Counted from the stretch's first letter, positions 1 through 4,972 are shown. The stretch: 6,167 nt of DNA from Prevotellaceae bacterium UBA4336 (GCA_002394305.1 DGTM01000026.1:1-6167), one strand, 5' to 3'. The notes: a model not told the origin generated them from the letters alone. Program-made: numbers and translations.

Positions 1-822
1 CACGGATGGGACGACGAGGGCGTCTTCAACCTCGAAGGCGGCTGCTACGCCAAGGTCATCAACCTCTCGAAGGAGAACGAGCCCGACATCTATGGTGCCA
101 TCAAGCGCAACGCACTGCTGGAGAACGTGACCGTCGACAAGGACGGCAAGATTGACTTCGCCGACAAGAGCGTCACCGAGAACACACGCGTCAGCTACCC
201 CATCGAGCACATCGAGAAGATTGCCAAGAAGGTGAACGGCAAGAGCGCAGGTCCCGACGCCAAGAACGTCATCTTCCTCAGCGCCGACGCATTCGGCGTA
301 CTGCCTCCCGTCAGCATCCTCACTCCCGAGCAGACGAAGTACTACTTCCTCAGCGGCTTCACAGCTAAGCTGGCAGGCACAGAGCGCGGCATCACAGAGC
401 CCACTCCCACATTCTCCGCTTGCTTCGGCCAGGCATTCCTCGAGCTGCATCCCACAAAGTACGCCGAGGAGCTCGTCAAGAAGATGGAGAAGAGCGGCGC
501 AAAGGCTTACCTGGTGAACACCGGCTGGAACGGCACAGGCAAGCGCATCAGCATCCCCGACACACGTGGCATCATCGATGCTATCCTCGACGGCAGCATC
601 CTGAAGGCTGAGACCAAGAAGATCCCCTACTTCGACTTTGAGGTGCCCACAGCTCTGCCCAACGTCAACCCCGCCATCCTCGACCCCCGCGACACCTATG
701 CAACTGCCGCAGAGTGGGAAGAGAAGGCCAAGGATCTGGCAGCACGCTTCATCAAGAACTTCAAGAAGTACGAAGGCAACGAAGCCGGCAAGGCTCTCGT
801 CGCTGCAGGTCCGAAGCTGTAA
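1..822 (+). CDS. pckA: Phosphoenolpyruvate carboxykinase (ATP), C-terminal 273 residues; 5' end outside the window
   Basis: PckA interconverts oxaloacetate plus ATP with phosphoenolpyruvate, CO2 and ADP in the cytosol; in succinate-forming Bacteroidetes it often runs in the carboxylating direction. The reading frame is open from base 1 and enters at the conserved HGWDDEGVFN-EGGCYAK segment just after the kinase-2 aspartates, so roughly half of the usual 530-540 residue protein is present. Further family hallmarks are ENTRVSYPI (the nucleotide-site arginine region), FLSADAFGVLPPVS, the GFTAKLAGTE segment, the TPTFSACFG segment and NTGWNGTGKRI. The protein ends in KALVAAGPKL and TAA at 820-822. 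The P-loop and metal-binding lysine/histidine lie upstream, out of view. Codon use is strongly C/G-ending, as expected for a highly expressed gene. The oddity is downstream: its last nine codons recur twice in the 3' flank. Family assignment is very secure. Confidence 0.97.
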   Translation, partial: HGWDDEGVFNLEGGCYAKVINLSKENEPDIYGAIKRNALLENVTVDKDGKIDFADKSVTENTRVSYPIEHIEKIAKKVNGKSAGPDAKNVIFLSADAFGVLPPVSILTPEQTKYYFLSGFTAKLAGTERGITEPTPTFSACFGQAFLELHPTKYAEELVKKMEKSGAKAYLVNTGWNGTGKRISIPDTRGIIDAILDGSILKAETKKIPYFDFEVPTALPNVNPAILDPRDTYATAAEWEEKAKDLAARFIKNFKKYEGNEAGKALVAAGPKL

Positions 823-837
823 AGATTCGGAACGAAA

Positions 838-870
838 GCAACGAGACTTACAAAAAAGAGTTCTCGTCGC
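838..870 (+). other. Small stem-loop leading into pckA-tail copy 2
   Basis: ACGAGA at 841-846 pairs perfectly with TCTCGT at 862-867 across a 15-base loop, and three more bases on each side extend it with one mismatch. It places the start of repeat copy 2 in a stem in the pckA 3' UTR. It has no T-tract of its own, so it is not a terminator by itself; a processing or stability role is possible but unsupported. Confidence 0.35.
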
Positions 871-893
871 AGCAGGTCCGAAGCTGTAAGGAA

Positions 894-919
894 TTAAAGC
901 GAAGGTCCTGCAGCAACGA
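894..919 (-). repeat. Diverged inverted copy of the pckA-tail repeat
   Basis: Read on the minus strand, this stretch of the second spacer matches pckA-tail copy 1 at 20 of 26 positions by my hand alignment, including the shared block GCTGCAGG and the terminal TTAA/GTAA end. It faces copy 3 across a 9-base gap, so the two could fold into an imperfect hairpin. Part of the match is built in because CTGCAG is palindromic, so this is only a moderate call. Confidence 0.45.
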
Positions 920-1030
920 ACATCTTTGCTCGTCGCAGCAGGTCCGAAGCTGTAAGACAGCATACAGACTCTCCCTTTTTACCCTGTGAACACGGTAACA
1001 CTTCCGCACGGGTTGGAAGAGTTTCCCAAG

Positions 1031-1065
1031 GGAAGAGGATGCACCCTGCATCCTCTTCCTTTTTT
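1031..1065 (+). terminator. Intrinsic terminator of pckA
   Basis: GGAAGAGGATGCA at 1031-1043 and TGCATCCTCTTCC at 1047-1059 form a perfect 13-bp stem with a CCC loop, followed by six T at 1060-1065. Upstream AAG can pair into the T-tract. It lies 208 bases after the pckA stop, so the repeat region should be transcribed as an unusually long 3' UTR. Confidence 0.93.
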
Positions 1066-1089
1066 ACACCAACATTTTCCAGCTTTTCC

Positions 1090-1120
1090 TTTGAGGATAA
1101 GAAAATAAAGTGTAACTTTG
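1090..1120 (+). promoter_or_regulatory. Bacteroidetes sigma-A type promoter of the toxin-antitoxin operon
   Basis: TTTG at 1090-1093 (-33 box) and TAACTTTG at 1113-1120 (-7 box, full match to TAnnTTTG) are separated by 19 bases, the expected spacing in Bacteroides-type promoters. Transcription should start some 5-8 bases after 1120, leaving a leader of under 20 bases. The leader is A-rich with no Shine-Dalgarno, as is normal in this phylum. Confidence 0.82.
1107..1119. promoter_or_regulatory. Candidate operator palindrome on the -7 box
   Basis: AAAGT and ACTTT flank a central GTA, and the palindrome overlaps the -7 element. Toxin-antitoxin operons are commonly repressed by the antitoxin or the complex binding such sites. 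The arms are only five bases and AT-rich, so chance is a real alternative. Confidence 0.3.
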
Positions 1121-1143
1121 CAGAAAGAAACAAACAAGACGAT

Positions 1144-1392
1144 ATGAGTTCCACCGCATTACAGAATGTTTGGCAGATGCTTCTCAGCTACAACCTTACA
1201 GCAGACAATAAACGTTGGCTTGCCAAACACTTGTACGAACAAGCATTGGAGGAAGAGAAAACTCAGCCATACACCCCTCAAGAACTTAATGCCCGCATTG
1301 ATTGTGCAGAAGCTGACATTGCGGCAGGGCGAACCATCTCCCGCGAAGAAGCATCAGAGCGAATGAGCAGCTACATCAACCAGCACCTGTAA
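1144..1392 (+). CDS. Putative antitoxin of a RelE/ParE-type module (82 aa)
   Basis: This small protein is probably the antitoxin that neutralises the toxin encoded three bases downstream. The N-terminal half (residues 1-38) looks helical. Residues 43-72 carry a pattern (YTPQELNARID-AEADIAAGR, then an acidic stretch ending in EEA) that I associate with small antitoxins paired with RelE/ParE toxins in Bacteroidetes; this is recollection of the family, not a database match. I chose ATG 1144 because it lies just after a strong promoter; the in-frame ATG at 1039 lies inside the pckA terminator and upstream of the promoter. There is no obvious ribbon-helix-helix or HTH motif, so DNA binding is uncertain. 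The gene is richer in A and T than its neighbours, which fits horizontal acquisition. Operon position and toxin pairing carry most of the call. Confidence 0.78.
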   Translation: MSSTALQNVWQMLLSYNLTADNKRWLAKHLYEQALEEEKTQPYTPQELNARIDCAEADIAAGRTISREEASERMSSYINQHL

Positions 1393-1395
1393 TCT

Positions 1396-1707
1396 ATGAA
1401 AATCATTTGGGCAGAAGAAGCATTCAGTGCCTGGAAAGACACAATAGACTACATCGTCCAAGAGTTCGGTCCTCATGCAGCAGAAAAATTCTACAAGAAA
1501 ACAGAAGAGTGTCAAGATATGCTCATCTCATCTCCGCTGATGGGTAAGGTAGAACCTCTGCTGAAAGGCAGAAGCCATGCCTACAGAAGCCTCATCGTAC
1601 AAAAACGGAGCAAGCTAGTGTACTACACTCAAGGCGACACCATATTCATCGTCGATTTCTGGGATGTCCGGCGCGAGCCAAAGCAACAAGCAGAAAGACT
1701 CACTTAG
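1396..1707 (+). CDS. RelE/ParE superfamily toxin (103 aa)
   Basis: This is a toxin of the RelE/ParE fold. RelE members cleave mRNA in the ribosomal A site and ParE members poison DNA gyrase; the sequence alone does not settle which applies. The opening MKIIWAEEAFSAWKDTIDYI gives the usual first beta strand and helix. A helical region follows (about 22-45), then the short SSPLMGKVEPLLKG turn, and the strands RSLIVQKRSKLVYY and TIFIVDFWDVRREP (83-95), the last being the typical closing strand of the family with basic residues at R92, R93 and K96. Length is within the 85-110 residue norm. It starts three bases after the antitoxin stop, so the two are cotranscribed and probably translationally coupled. 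The ORF is intact, which implies a functional antitoxin or attenuated toxin. The ParE branch seems slightly more likely because the C-terminal catalytic residues of RelE are not evident. Confidence 0.88.
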   Translation: MKIIWAEEAFSAWKDTIDYIVQEFGPHAAEKFYKKTEECQDMLISSPLMGKVEPLLKGRSHAYRSLIVQKRSKLVYYTQGDTIFIVDFWDVRREPKQQAERLT

Positions 1708-1716
1708 CCTTTTCGC

Positions 1717-1775
1717 GGTTGCCCCTTTTTCTTGTCACATACCCGAGACTGAACACACGGAAAAAAGGGACAACC
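1717..1775 (+). repeat. Alternative hairpin arm competing with the terminator
   Basis: GGTTGCCCCTTTTT at 1717-1730 can pair with the left side of the terminator (1762-1775) over 14 positions with one C-A mismatch and a 31-base loop. That pairing uses bases needed for the terminator stem, so the two folds are mutually exclusive. Whether it has any regulatory meaning is unknown. Confidence 0.5.
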
Positions 1776-1797
1776 TCACGGCCGTCCCTTTCTTTTG
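1761..1797. terminator. Bidirectional intrinsic terminator between the toxin gene and the convergent anti-sigma gene
   Basis: AAAGGGAC (1764-1771) pairs with GTCCCTTT (1784-1791) across a 12-base loop. On the plus strand a T-rich tail follows (to 1797) and on the minus strand six T follow (complement of 1761-1766). It can therefore stop toxin-operon transcripts from the left and anti-sigma transcripts from the right. Confidence 0.8.
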
Positions 1798-1880
1798 TTA
1801 GTTTCTTGTTTTGTAAGGGAGGTACTTCACAGCACCAGATGATTGTTTTATTAAGCAAATATTGTTAAAAGTATGAAAGA

Positions 1881-2417
1881 CTATCTTGCCTGGGCATTGA
1901 GCGTGTCCGAGGTGTGCGGGCTAAGCGCGGCGGACTGCTCGACGGGACTGCTGATGGTGATGTGCTGCAGGCTGTCGATGTGGGCGGCCTCTGCCATCTG
2001 CGGCACGGATGCCTCGTCCTCTTCCGTGAAGCTCTGCTGGATGGCGCTTCCGATGCCGAGCAGCAGCGCCACGAGACCTGCGACACGGTAGAAGGGACGC
2101 AGGCGGCGCATGACGGTCAGACGCTGTGCCTTGCAGACATAGCCCTCTGCCAGCCTCAGCCCGGCGGACGGGTTTTCTTCCTCTGCCGCCTGTGTCTGAC
2201 CGGTCTGACGGACCAGCTGGAGCATTCTGTCGGCAAAGTCCTTGCCAAGATGCTCGCTTGCCATCGCATCCTCCTCCAAGAAGAGCTGCCGATAGGGAAG
2301 CAGGCTGGCCGGCACATCTTCCTGGCGGAAGAACGTGCGGAGGATGGCTTCTTCCTCGAGTGTCGTCTGGCACTCCCAGTAGCGTTCCAACAGTTGTTCT
2401 ATGTATTTGTAGTCCAT
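1881..2417 (-). CDS. Putative single-pass membrane anti-sigma factor (178 aa)
   Basis: The likely role is to hold the ECF sigma factor encoded just upstream at the membrane until a signal arrives. Residues 1-75 are charged and helical (MDYKYIEQLLERYWECQ, then a glutamate-rich segment and FADRMLQLVRQ) and would be the cytoplasmic sigma-binding part. A hydrophobic segment at about 109-126 (FYRVAGLVALLLGIGSAI), preceded by several arginines, is the one membrane span. The last ~50 residues are polar and would be periplasmic, with no recognisable domain. The HxxxCxxC motif of zinc-binding anti-sigma factors is absent, and there is no FecR domain. The gene starts 22 bases after the sigma gene stop, so it is in the same operon. 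Function is inferred from position, topology and N-terminal resemblance to other small proteins found next to Bacteroidetes ECF genes. Confidence 0.72.
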   Translation of the reverse strand: MDYKYIEQLLERYWECQTTLEEEAILRTFFRQEDVPASLLPYRQLFLEEDAMASEHLGKDFADRMLQLVRQTGQTQAAEEENPSAGLRLAEGYVCKAQRLTVMRRLRPFYRVAGLVALLLGIGSAIQQSFTEEDEASVPQMAEAAHIDSLQHITISSPVEQSAALSPHTSDTLNAQAR

Positions 2418-2439
2418 TGTTCTTCTTATTCCCTATTCT

Positions 2440-2931
2440 CTAATTCTTAATTCCTTCCCTCACCTTCGTCCTGGCCCGGTGCAGATAGACCTTCACCTGT
2501 GTCTCGCTGATGCCGAGCTCTTTGGCTATCTCGCCGTAGGACTGGCCTTCTATGTCGCGCAGCAACATGATGGTGCGTTGCAGTTCAGGTAGGCTGTCCA
2601 TGAGCCGACGGACGAGCGAGAGTTGTTCGCGGGCCTCCAGAGCGCGTTGCGTGCCCGATGCGGAGAGATGCGAGCCTTCCACCTTGTCGAGCGGCACGGT
2701 GTTGCGTCCTGCCCGCTTTGCCACGTCGAGCGCCCTGTTGCGGCACGTCGCTATGGCAAAGGCTTCGAGATTGTCTATCTGCCTCCATTCGCTGCGGCGC
2801 TCCCACACCCGGAGGAGTGTGTCCTGCACCACATCTTCGGCCTCTGCCCTGTTCATCGTGACGCGGAGAGCCAGACGGAAGAGCCTGTCGCTCAGCGGAA
2901 GCACGGTGGTTTGGAAGCTGACATTATCCAT
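2440..2931 (-). CDS. ECF-family RNA polymerase sigma-70 factor (163 aa)
   Basis: This alternative sigma factor directs RNA polymerase core to a small regulon. Region 2 spans about residues 8-75, with the core-binding and -10 recognition signature AEDVVQDTLLRVWE (31-44) and the following helix NLEAFAIATCRNRALD. A linker rich in small and polar residues (about 76-97) leads to region 4 (about 100-158), which has LPELQRTIMLLRDIEG and the helix-turn-helix SYGEIAKELGISETQVKVYL for -35 recognition. Sigma regions 1.1, 1.2 and 3 are absent, as in the ECF group, and length is normal. The start ATG at 2931 lies about 16 bases after a candidate ECF promoter. The next gene downstream encodes a membrane protein, the typical sigma/anti-sigma arrangement. 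The regulon and inducing signal cannot be read from the window. Confidence 0.95.
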   Translation of the reverse strand: MDNVSFQTTVLPLSDRLFRLALRVTMNRAEAEDVVQDTLLRVWERRSEWRQIDNLEAFAIATCRNRALDVAKRAGRNTVPLDKVEGSHLSASGTQRALEAREQLSLVRRLMDSLPELQRTIMLLRDIEGQSYGEIAKELGISETQVKVYLHRARTKVREGIKN

Positions 2932-2946
2932 CTCTCTACTTACAAA

Positions 2947-2972
2947 GACGATTCAAAGCGGGAAAAGTTACA
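2947..2972 (-). promoter_or_regulatory. Candidate ECF-type, probably autoregulated promoter of the sigma/anti-sigma operon
   Basis: On the minus strand TGTAAC (2972-2967) is followed, 16 bases after AAC, by CGTC (2950-2947), and the sigma start codon is 16 bases beyond. An AAC -35 motif with a CGTC -10 motif at this spacing is the common pattern for promoters read by ECF sigma factors, many of which transcribe their own gene. A T-rich tract (complement of 2984-3006) lies just upstream of the -35 box and could act like an UP element. Confidence 0.62.
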
Positions 2973-3007
2973 CAAGAACGGGGAAAAAAATAAAAAAAAA
3001 TAAAAAG

Positions 3008-3095
3008 GTTAAAAGGTAAAAACATATTCCGCGCTACACTTGATTATTCCGTCTTCCCTCCCTTTTTCACTTTTTCAACTTTTTACCTTTTCAAC
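3008..3095 (-). terminator. Probable AT-rich terminator after argB
   Basis: On the minus strand AAAAGGTAAAAA (3091-3080) pairs perfectly with TTTTTACCTTTT (3022-3011), and GTT/AAC extends the stem beyond a one-base bulge. A long T-rich run follows (complement of 2984-3006). The upstream arm overlaps the argB stop codon at 3083-3085. The loop is long (57 bases) and the stem is AT-rich, so efficiency is uncertain; it would separate argB from the sigma operon. Confidence 0.5.
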
Positions 3096-3955
3096 TCTAC
3101 ACCTTTTATCGTTGTTCCTCGTGTGCCGTCGATATTGTCGGAATGTGTGATGACGACCTGCCGCACGCCACGATGGATGGCATCGAGGGCGTTCTCTATC
3201 TTCGGTATCATGCCGCCCGAGATGACGCCCTGGCGAATCAGCTGCCCGGCCTGTTCCTCGTTGATGCTGGGGATGACGCTCCGGTCGTCGTCGGCATCGC
3301 GAAGCACGCCCGCCTTCTCGAAGCAGAAGGTCAGCGTCACTTCGTAGTGCTCGGCAAGGGCACAGGCCACGGCAGCCGCGATGGTGTCGGCATTGGTGTT
3401 GAGGATGTGCCCCTCGCCGTCGTGCGTAAGGGGAGCCACCACCGGCACCAGTCCGCCCTCGACGAGCTGGGCGAGCATTGCGGCATCGACCCTGTCAACG
3501 TCGCCCACAAAGCCGAAGTCGACCATCTGCTCCGTGCCGTCGTCCGTCCGTACGCGCTTCGGGGGGCGCCGGTGACTGCGTATCGCGTCGCCGTCGGCAC
3601 CCGTCAGGCCGATGGCCCTCACGCCTTTTGCCTGCAGGCCCGCCACGATGTTTTTGTTCACCAAGCCGCCGTAGACCATCGTCACCACCTCGAGCATCTT
3701 CTCGTCCGTGATGCGCCGACCGCCCACCATATGGCTCTCGATTCCGAGGTTCGTTGCCATCGCCGTTGCCAACCGGCCTCCGCCATGCACCAGCACCTTG
3801 CGTCCGGGCATCAGGGCAAACTGGCCGAGCAGCGAAGCCAGCGATGCAGCATTCTCCACCACACCGCCTCCGACCTTAATCACATTGAGAGCCTCCCTCT
3901 GCCCCTCCAAAGGAGAGGAGAACGGAAGGCTGTTTTCTGTTCCTGCTTCTTTCAT
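3083..3955 (-). CDS. argB: Acetylglutamate kinase (290 aa), with a repeat-derived N-terminal extension
   Basis: ArgB phosphorylates N-acetyl-L-glutamate (N-acetylated in most bacteria; N-succinyl substrates are used by part of the Bacteroidetes arginine pathway) with ATP, the second step of arginine synthesis. The amino-acid kinase fold is clear: VIKVGGG (25-31, phosphate-binding lysine K27), VLVHGGGR (54-61), GRRITD (79-84), YGFVGDV-like DFGFVGDV (146-153), NTNADTIAAA (186-195), FCFEKAGVL (210-218) and SGGMIPKI (246-253, catalytic lysine K252). Family members usually begin only about 5-8 residues before VIKVGG; here there are 24, and residues 13-22 (SSPLEGQREA) are encoded by a copy of an intergenic repeat. 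GTG at 3883 or TTG at 3910 are alternative in-frame starts. A segment at about 130-145 (PPKRVRTDDGTEQM) also looks longer than usual, and the tail (GVELKR) runs into A-rich repeat sequence. Residues 25-284 carry the function and look intact. Confidence 0.95.
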   Translation of the reverse strand: MKEAGTENSLPFSSPLEGQREALNVIKVGGGVVENAASLASLLGQFALMPGRKVLVHGGGRLATAMATNLGIESHMVGGRRITDEKMLEVVTMVYGGLVNKNIVAGLQAKGVRAIGLTGADGDAIRSHRRPPKRVRTDDGTEQMVDFGFVGDVDRVDAAMLAQLVEGGLVPVVAPLTHDGEGHILNTNADTIAAAVACALAEHYEVTLTFCFEKAGVLRDADDDRSVIPSINEEQAGQLIRQGVISGGMIPKIENALDAIHRGVRQVVITHSDNIDGTRGTTIKGVELKR

Positions 3956-4001
3956 TTCTTTTCTTTTTTATCTCCCTCCTTTTGGAGGGGCAAGGGGAGG
4001 C
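3891..4001. repeat. Inverted pair of a GC-rich dispersed-type repeat around the argB start
   Basis: Bases 3981-4001 and the reverse complement of 3891-3911 agree at 19 of 21 positions, with the shared core TTTGGAGGGGCA and GGGAGGC. The right copy is in the rsgA-argB gap and the left copy is inside the argB reading frame. In the transcript they can form a stem of about 20 pairs with a 69-base loop that contains the argB ATG at 3953-3955. Repeats of this look are familiar from Bacteroidales intergenic regions, but I cannot count genomic copies here. Confidence 0.75.
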
Positions 4002-4003
4002 TG

Positions 4004-4930
4004 CTACCTGTACTTCCCCTCGTCCTTATCGTCGAGCATGGAAAGGTAACTGGCGTAGCGGCTCTCGGCAATCTCTCCCTCTGCCACCGCCTCCAGCACA
4101 GCACAGCCCGGCTCGTGGGTGTGGGTGCAGTTGCCGAAGCGGCACTGGGCCGAGGTCTGGAAGATCTCGCGGAAGTAGTGCGACACCTCCTCGCGCTCCA
4201 TGTCGAACGTGCCGAAGCCCTTGATGCCCGGCGTGTCGATGAGCGCTCCGCCCTGAGGCAGGAAGTACATCTGCGAGAAGGTTGTGGTGTGCATGCCCGA
4301 ATCGTGGGCCACGCTGATCTCCGCAGTCTTGGCATATGCCTCGGGGACAAGGTGGTTGAGCAGCGTGCTCTTGCCCACGCCGCTGTTGCCGCTGAGCAGC
4401 GTCGTCTTGTCGCAAAGCTCCATCCGCAGCTCCGCAAGCCCGCTGCCGTTCGCTGCCGAACAGGACAGGCAGGTGTAGCCTATGCCACGGTAGAGGGCGA
4501 CGAGCTCATCCAGCAGCTCCAGCTCTGCGGCATCGTAGAGGTCGGTCTTGTTGAAGACGATGAGCACCGGCACACGATACGCCTCGGCGCTGGCCAGGAA
4601 GCGGTCGATGAAGGTGGTGCTCGTCTCGGGGTGCGCTATGGTGACGACAAGAGCAGCCAGGTCGACGTTAGCGGCAATGATTTGGCTCTGCTTGGAGAGG
4701 TTCGACGCACGCCGTATGATGTAGTTGCGACGGTCCTCTATGCCGTCGATGAACGCCGTCTGCCCGTCGGCACCCGGCGTGATGTTGACTACATCGCCCA
4801 CAGCCACAGGGTTGGTGCTGCGGATACCCTTCAGGCGAAACGTGCCCTTCACCTTGCAGTCGTACACCTGCTCGTCGTCTGTCTTGACGGTGTACCAGCT
4901 GCCCGTTGTCCTGATGACTAATCCTCTCAT
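4004..4930 (-). CDS. rsgA: Ribosome small-subunit-dependent GTPase RsgA (308 aa)
   Basis: RsgA (YjeQ) is a GTPase that binds the 30S subunit late in its maturation and promotes release of assembly factors. The three-part architecture is complete. An N-terminal OB fold spans about 1-70. A circularly permuted GTPase domain follows, in which the usual order of motifs is rearranged: NKTD (G4, 127-130), SCSA (G5, 156-159), GNSGVGKST (G1 P-loop, 181-189), the T-rich switch HDSGMHTTT (209-217) and DTPG (G3, 232-235). A C-terminal zinc-binding segment has C263, C268, H270 or H272, and C276. Length is normal. It lies on the same strand as frr, 112 bases downstream of it, and argB starts 48 bases after its stop, so readthrough into argB is likely. 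No separate promoter is apparent in the repeat-filled gap before it. Confidence 0.97.
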   Translation of the reverse strand: MRGLVIRTTGSWYTVKTDDEQVYDCKVKGTFRLKGIRSTNPVAVGDVVNITPGADGQTAFIDGIEDRRNYIIRRASNLSKQSQIIAANVDLAALVVTIAHPETSTTFIDRFLASAEAYRVPVLIVFNKTDLYDAAELELLDELVALYRGIGYTCLSCSAANGSGLAELRMELCDKTTLLSGNSGVGKSTLLNHLVPEAYAKTAEISVAHDSGMHTTTFSQMYFLPQGGALIDTPGIKGFGTFDMEREEVSHYFREIFQTSAQCRFGNCTHTHEPGCAVLEAVAEGEIAESRYASYLSMLDDKDEGKYR

Positions 4931-4944
4931 TCAAAATATGTGGG

Positions 4945-4972
4945 GTTAGAGGTTAGAAGTTAGTGGTTAGAG
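4945..4972 (+). repeat. Four tandem heptamers, GTTAGNR
   Basis: Four consecutive 7-base units read GTTAGAG, GTTAGAA, GTTAGTG and GTTAGAG without any gap. This forms the left arm of an inverted repeat that fills the gap between rsgA and frr. It lies between genes and encodes nothing. Confidence 0.9.

Larger units (their letters stand above)
796..956 (+). repeat. Three direct copies of the pckA 3' end
   Basis: A 27-base unit occurs at 796-822 (the last eight pckA codons plus TAA), 863-889 and 929-955, at spacings of 67 and 66 bases. Copies 2 and 3 are identical over 28 bases (to 890 and 956). Copy 1 differs from them only at base 804 (T instead of A), the third position of an alanine codon. 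Each copy would read LVAAGPKL-stop, copy 1 in frame 1 and copies 2 and 3 in frame 2. The 40- and 39-base spacers are mostly different, though both contain GCAACGA a short distance before the next copy. Origin is unknown; slippage, recombination or att-like duplication are all possible. Confidence 0.95.
823..1143. other. 321-base intergenic region between pckA and the toxin-antitoxin genes
   Basis: This gap holds the two extra copies of the pckA tail and their spacers (823-956), about 75 bases in which I recognise nothing (957-1030), the pckA terminator (1031-1065), and the promoter and short leader of the toxin-antitoxin operon (1090-1143). Open frames that cross it either borrow pckA codons or read through the terminator and do not look like genes. 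Confidence 0.8.

Noticed and set aside
796..956. Repeat-spacer-repeat pattern with 27-28 base repeats and 39-40 base spacers that resembles a short CRISPR array
   Set aside because: The repeat is the coding 3' end of pckA, there are only two spacers, they share sequence with each other and one holds an inverted repeat copy, and no cas gene is in view.
1039..1143. Extension of the antitoxin to an ATG at 1039
   Set aside because: The extra codons fall inside the pckA terminator and upstream of the operon promoter, so they would not be on the normal transcript.
848..1154. Small minus-strand open frames across the pckA-tail repeats
   Set aside because: They consist mostly of repeat and terminator sequence read backwards, have no family features and no promoter that I can see.
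1914..2450. Plus-strand frame of 178 codons opposite the anti-sigma gene
   Set aside because: It mirrors the anti-sigma gene, whose operon position, start and membrane segment make sense; the plus frame has no motif.
2552..3019. Plus-strand frames opposite the ECF sigma gene
   Set aside because: The minus-strand product has clear sigma regions 2 and 4; the plus frames end in the A-rich promoter tract and are low-complexity.
3143..4921. A 592-codon open frame on the plus strand
   Set aside because: It is wholly antisense to argB and rsgA, both with complete family motifs. Long antisense frames are common opposite GC-rich genes, and its translation has no recognisable domain.
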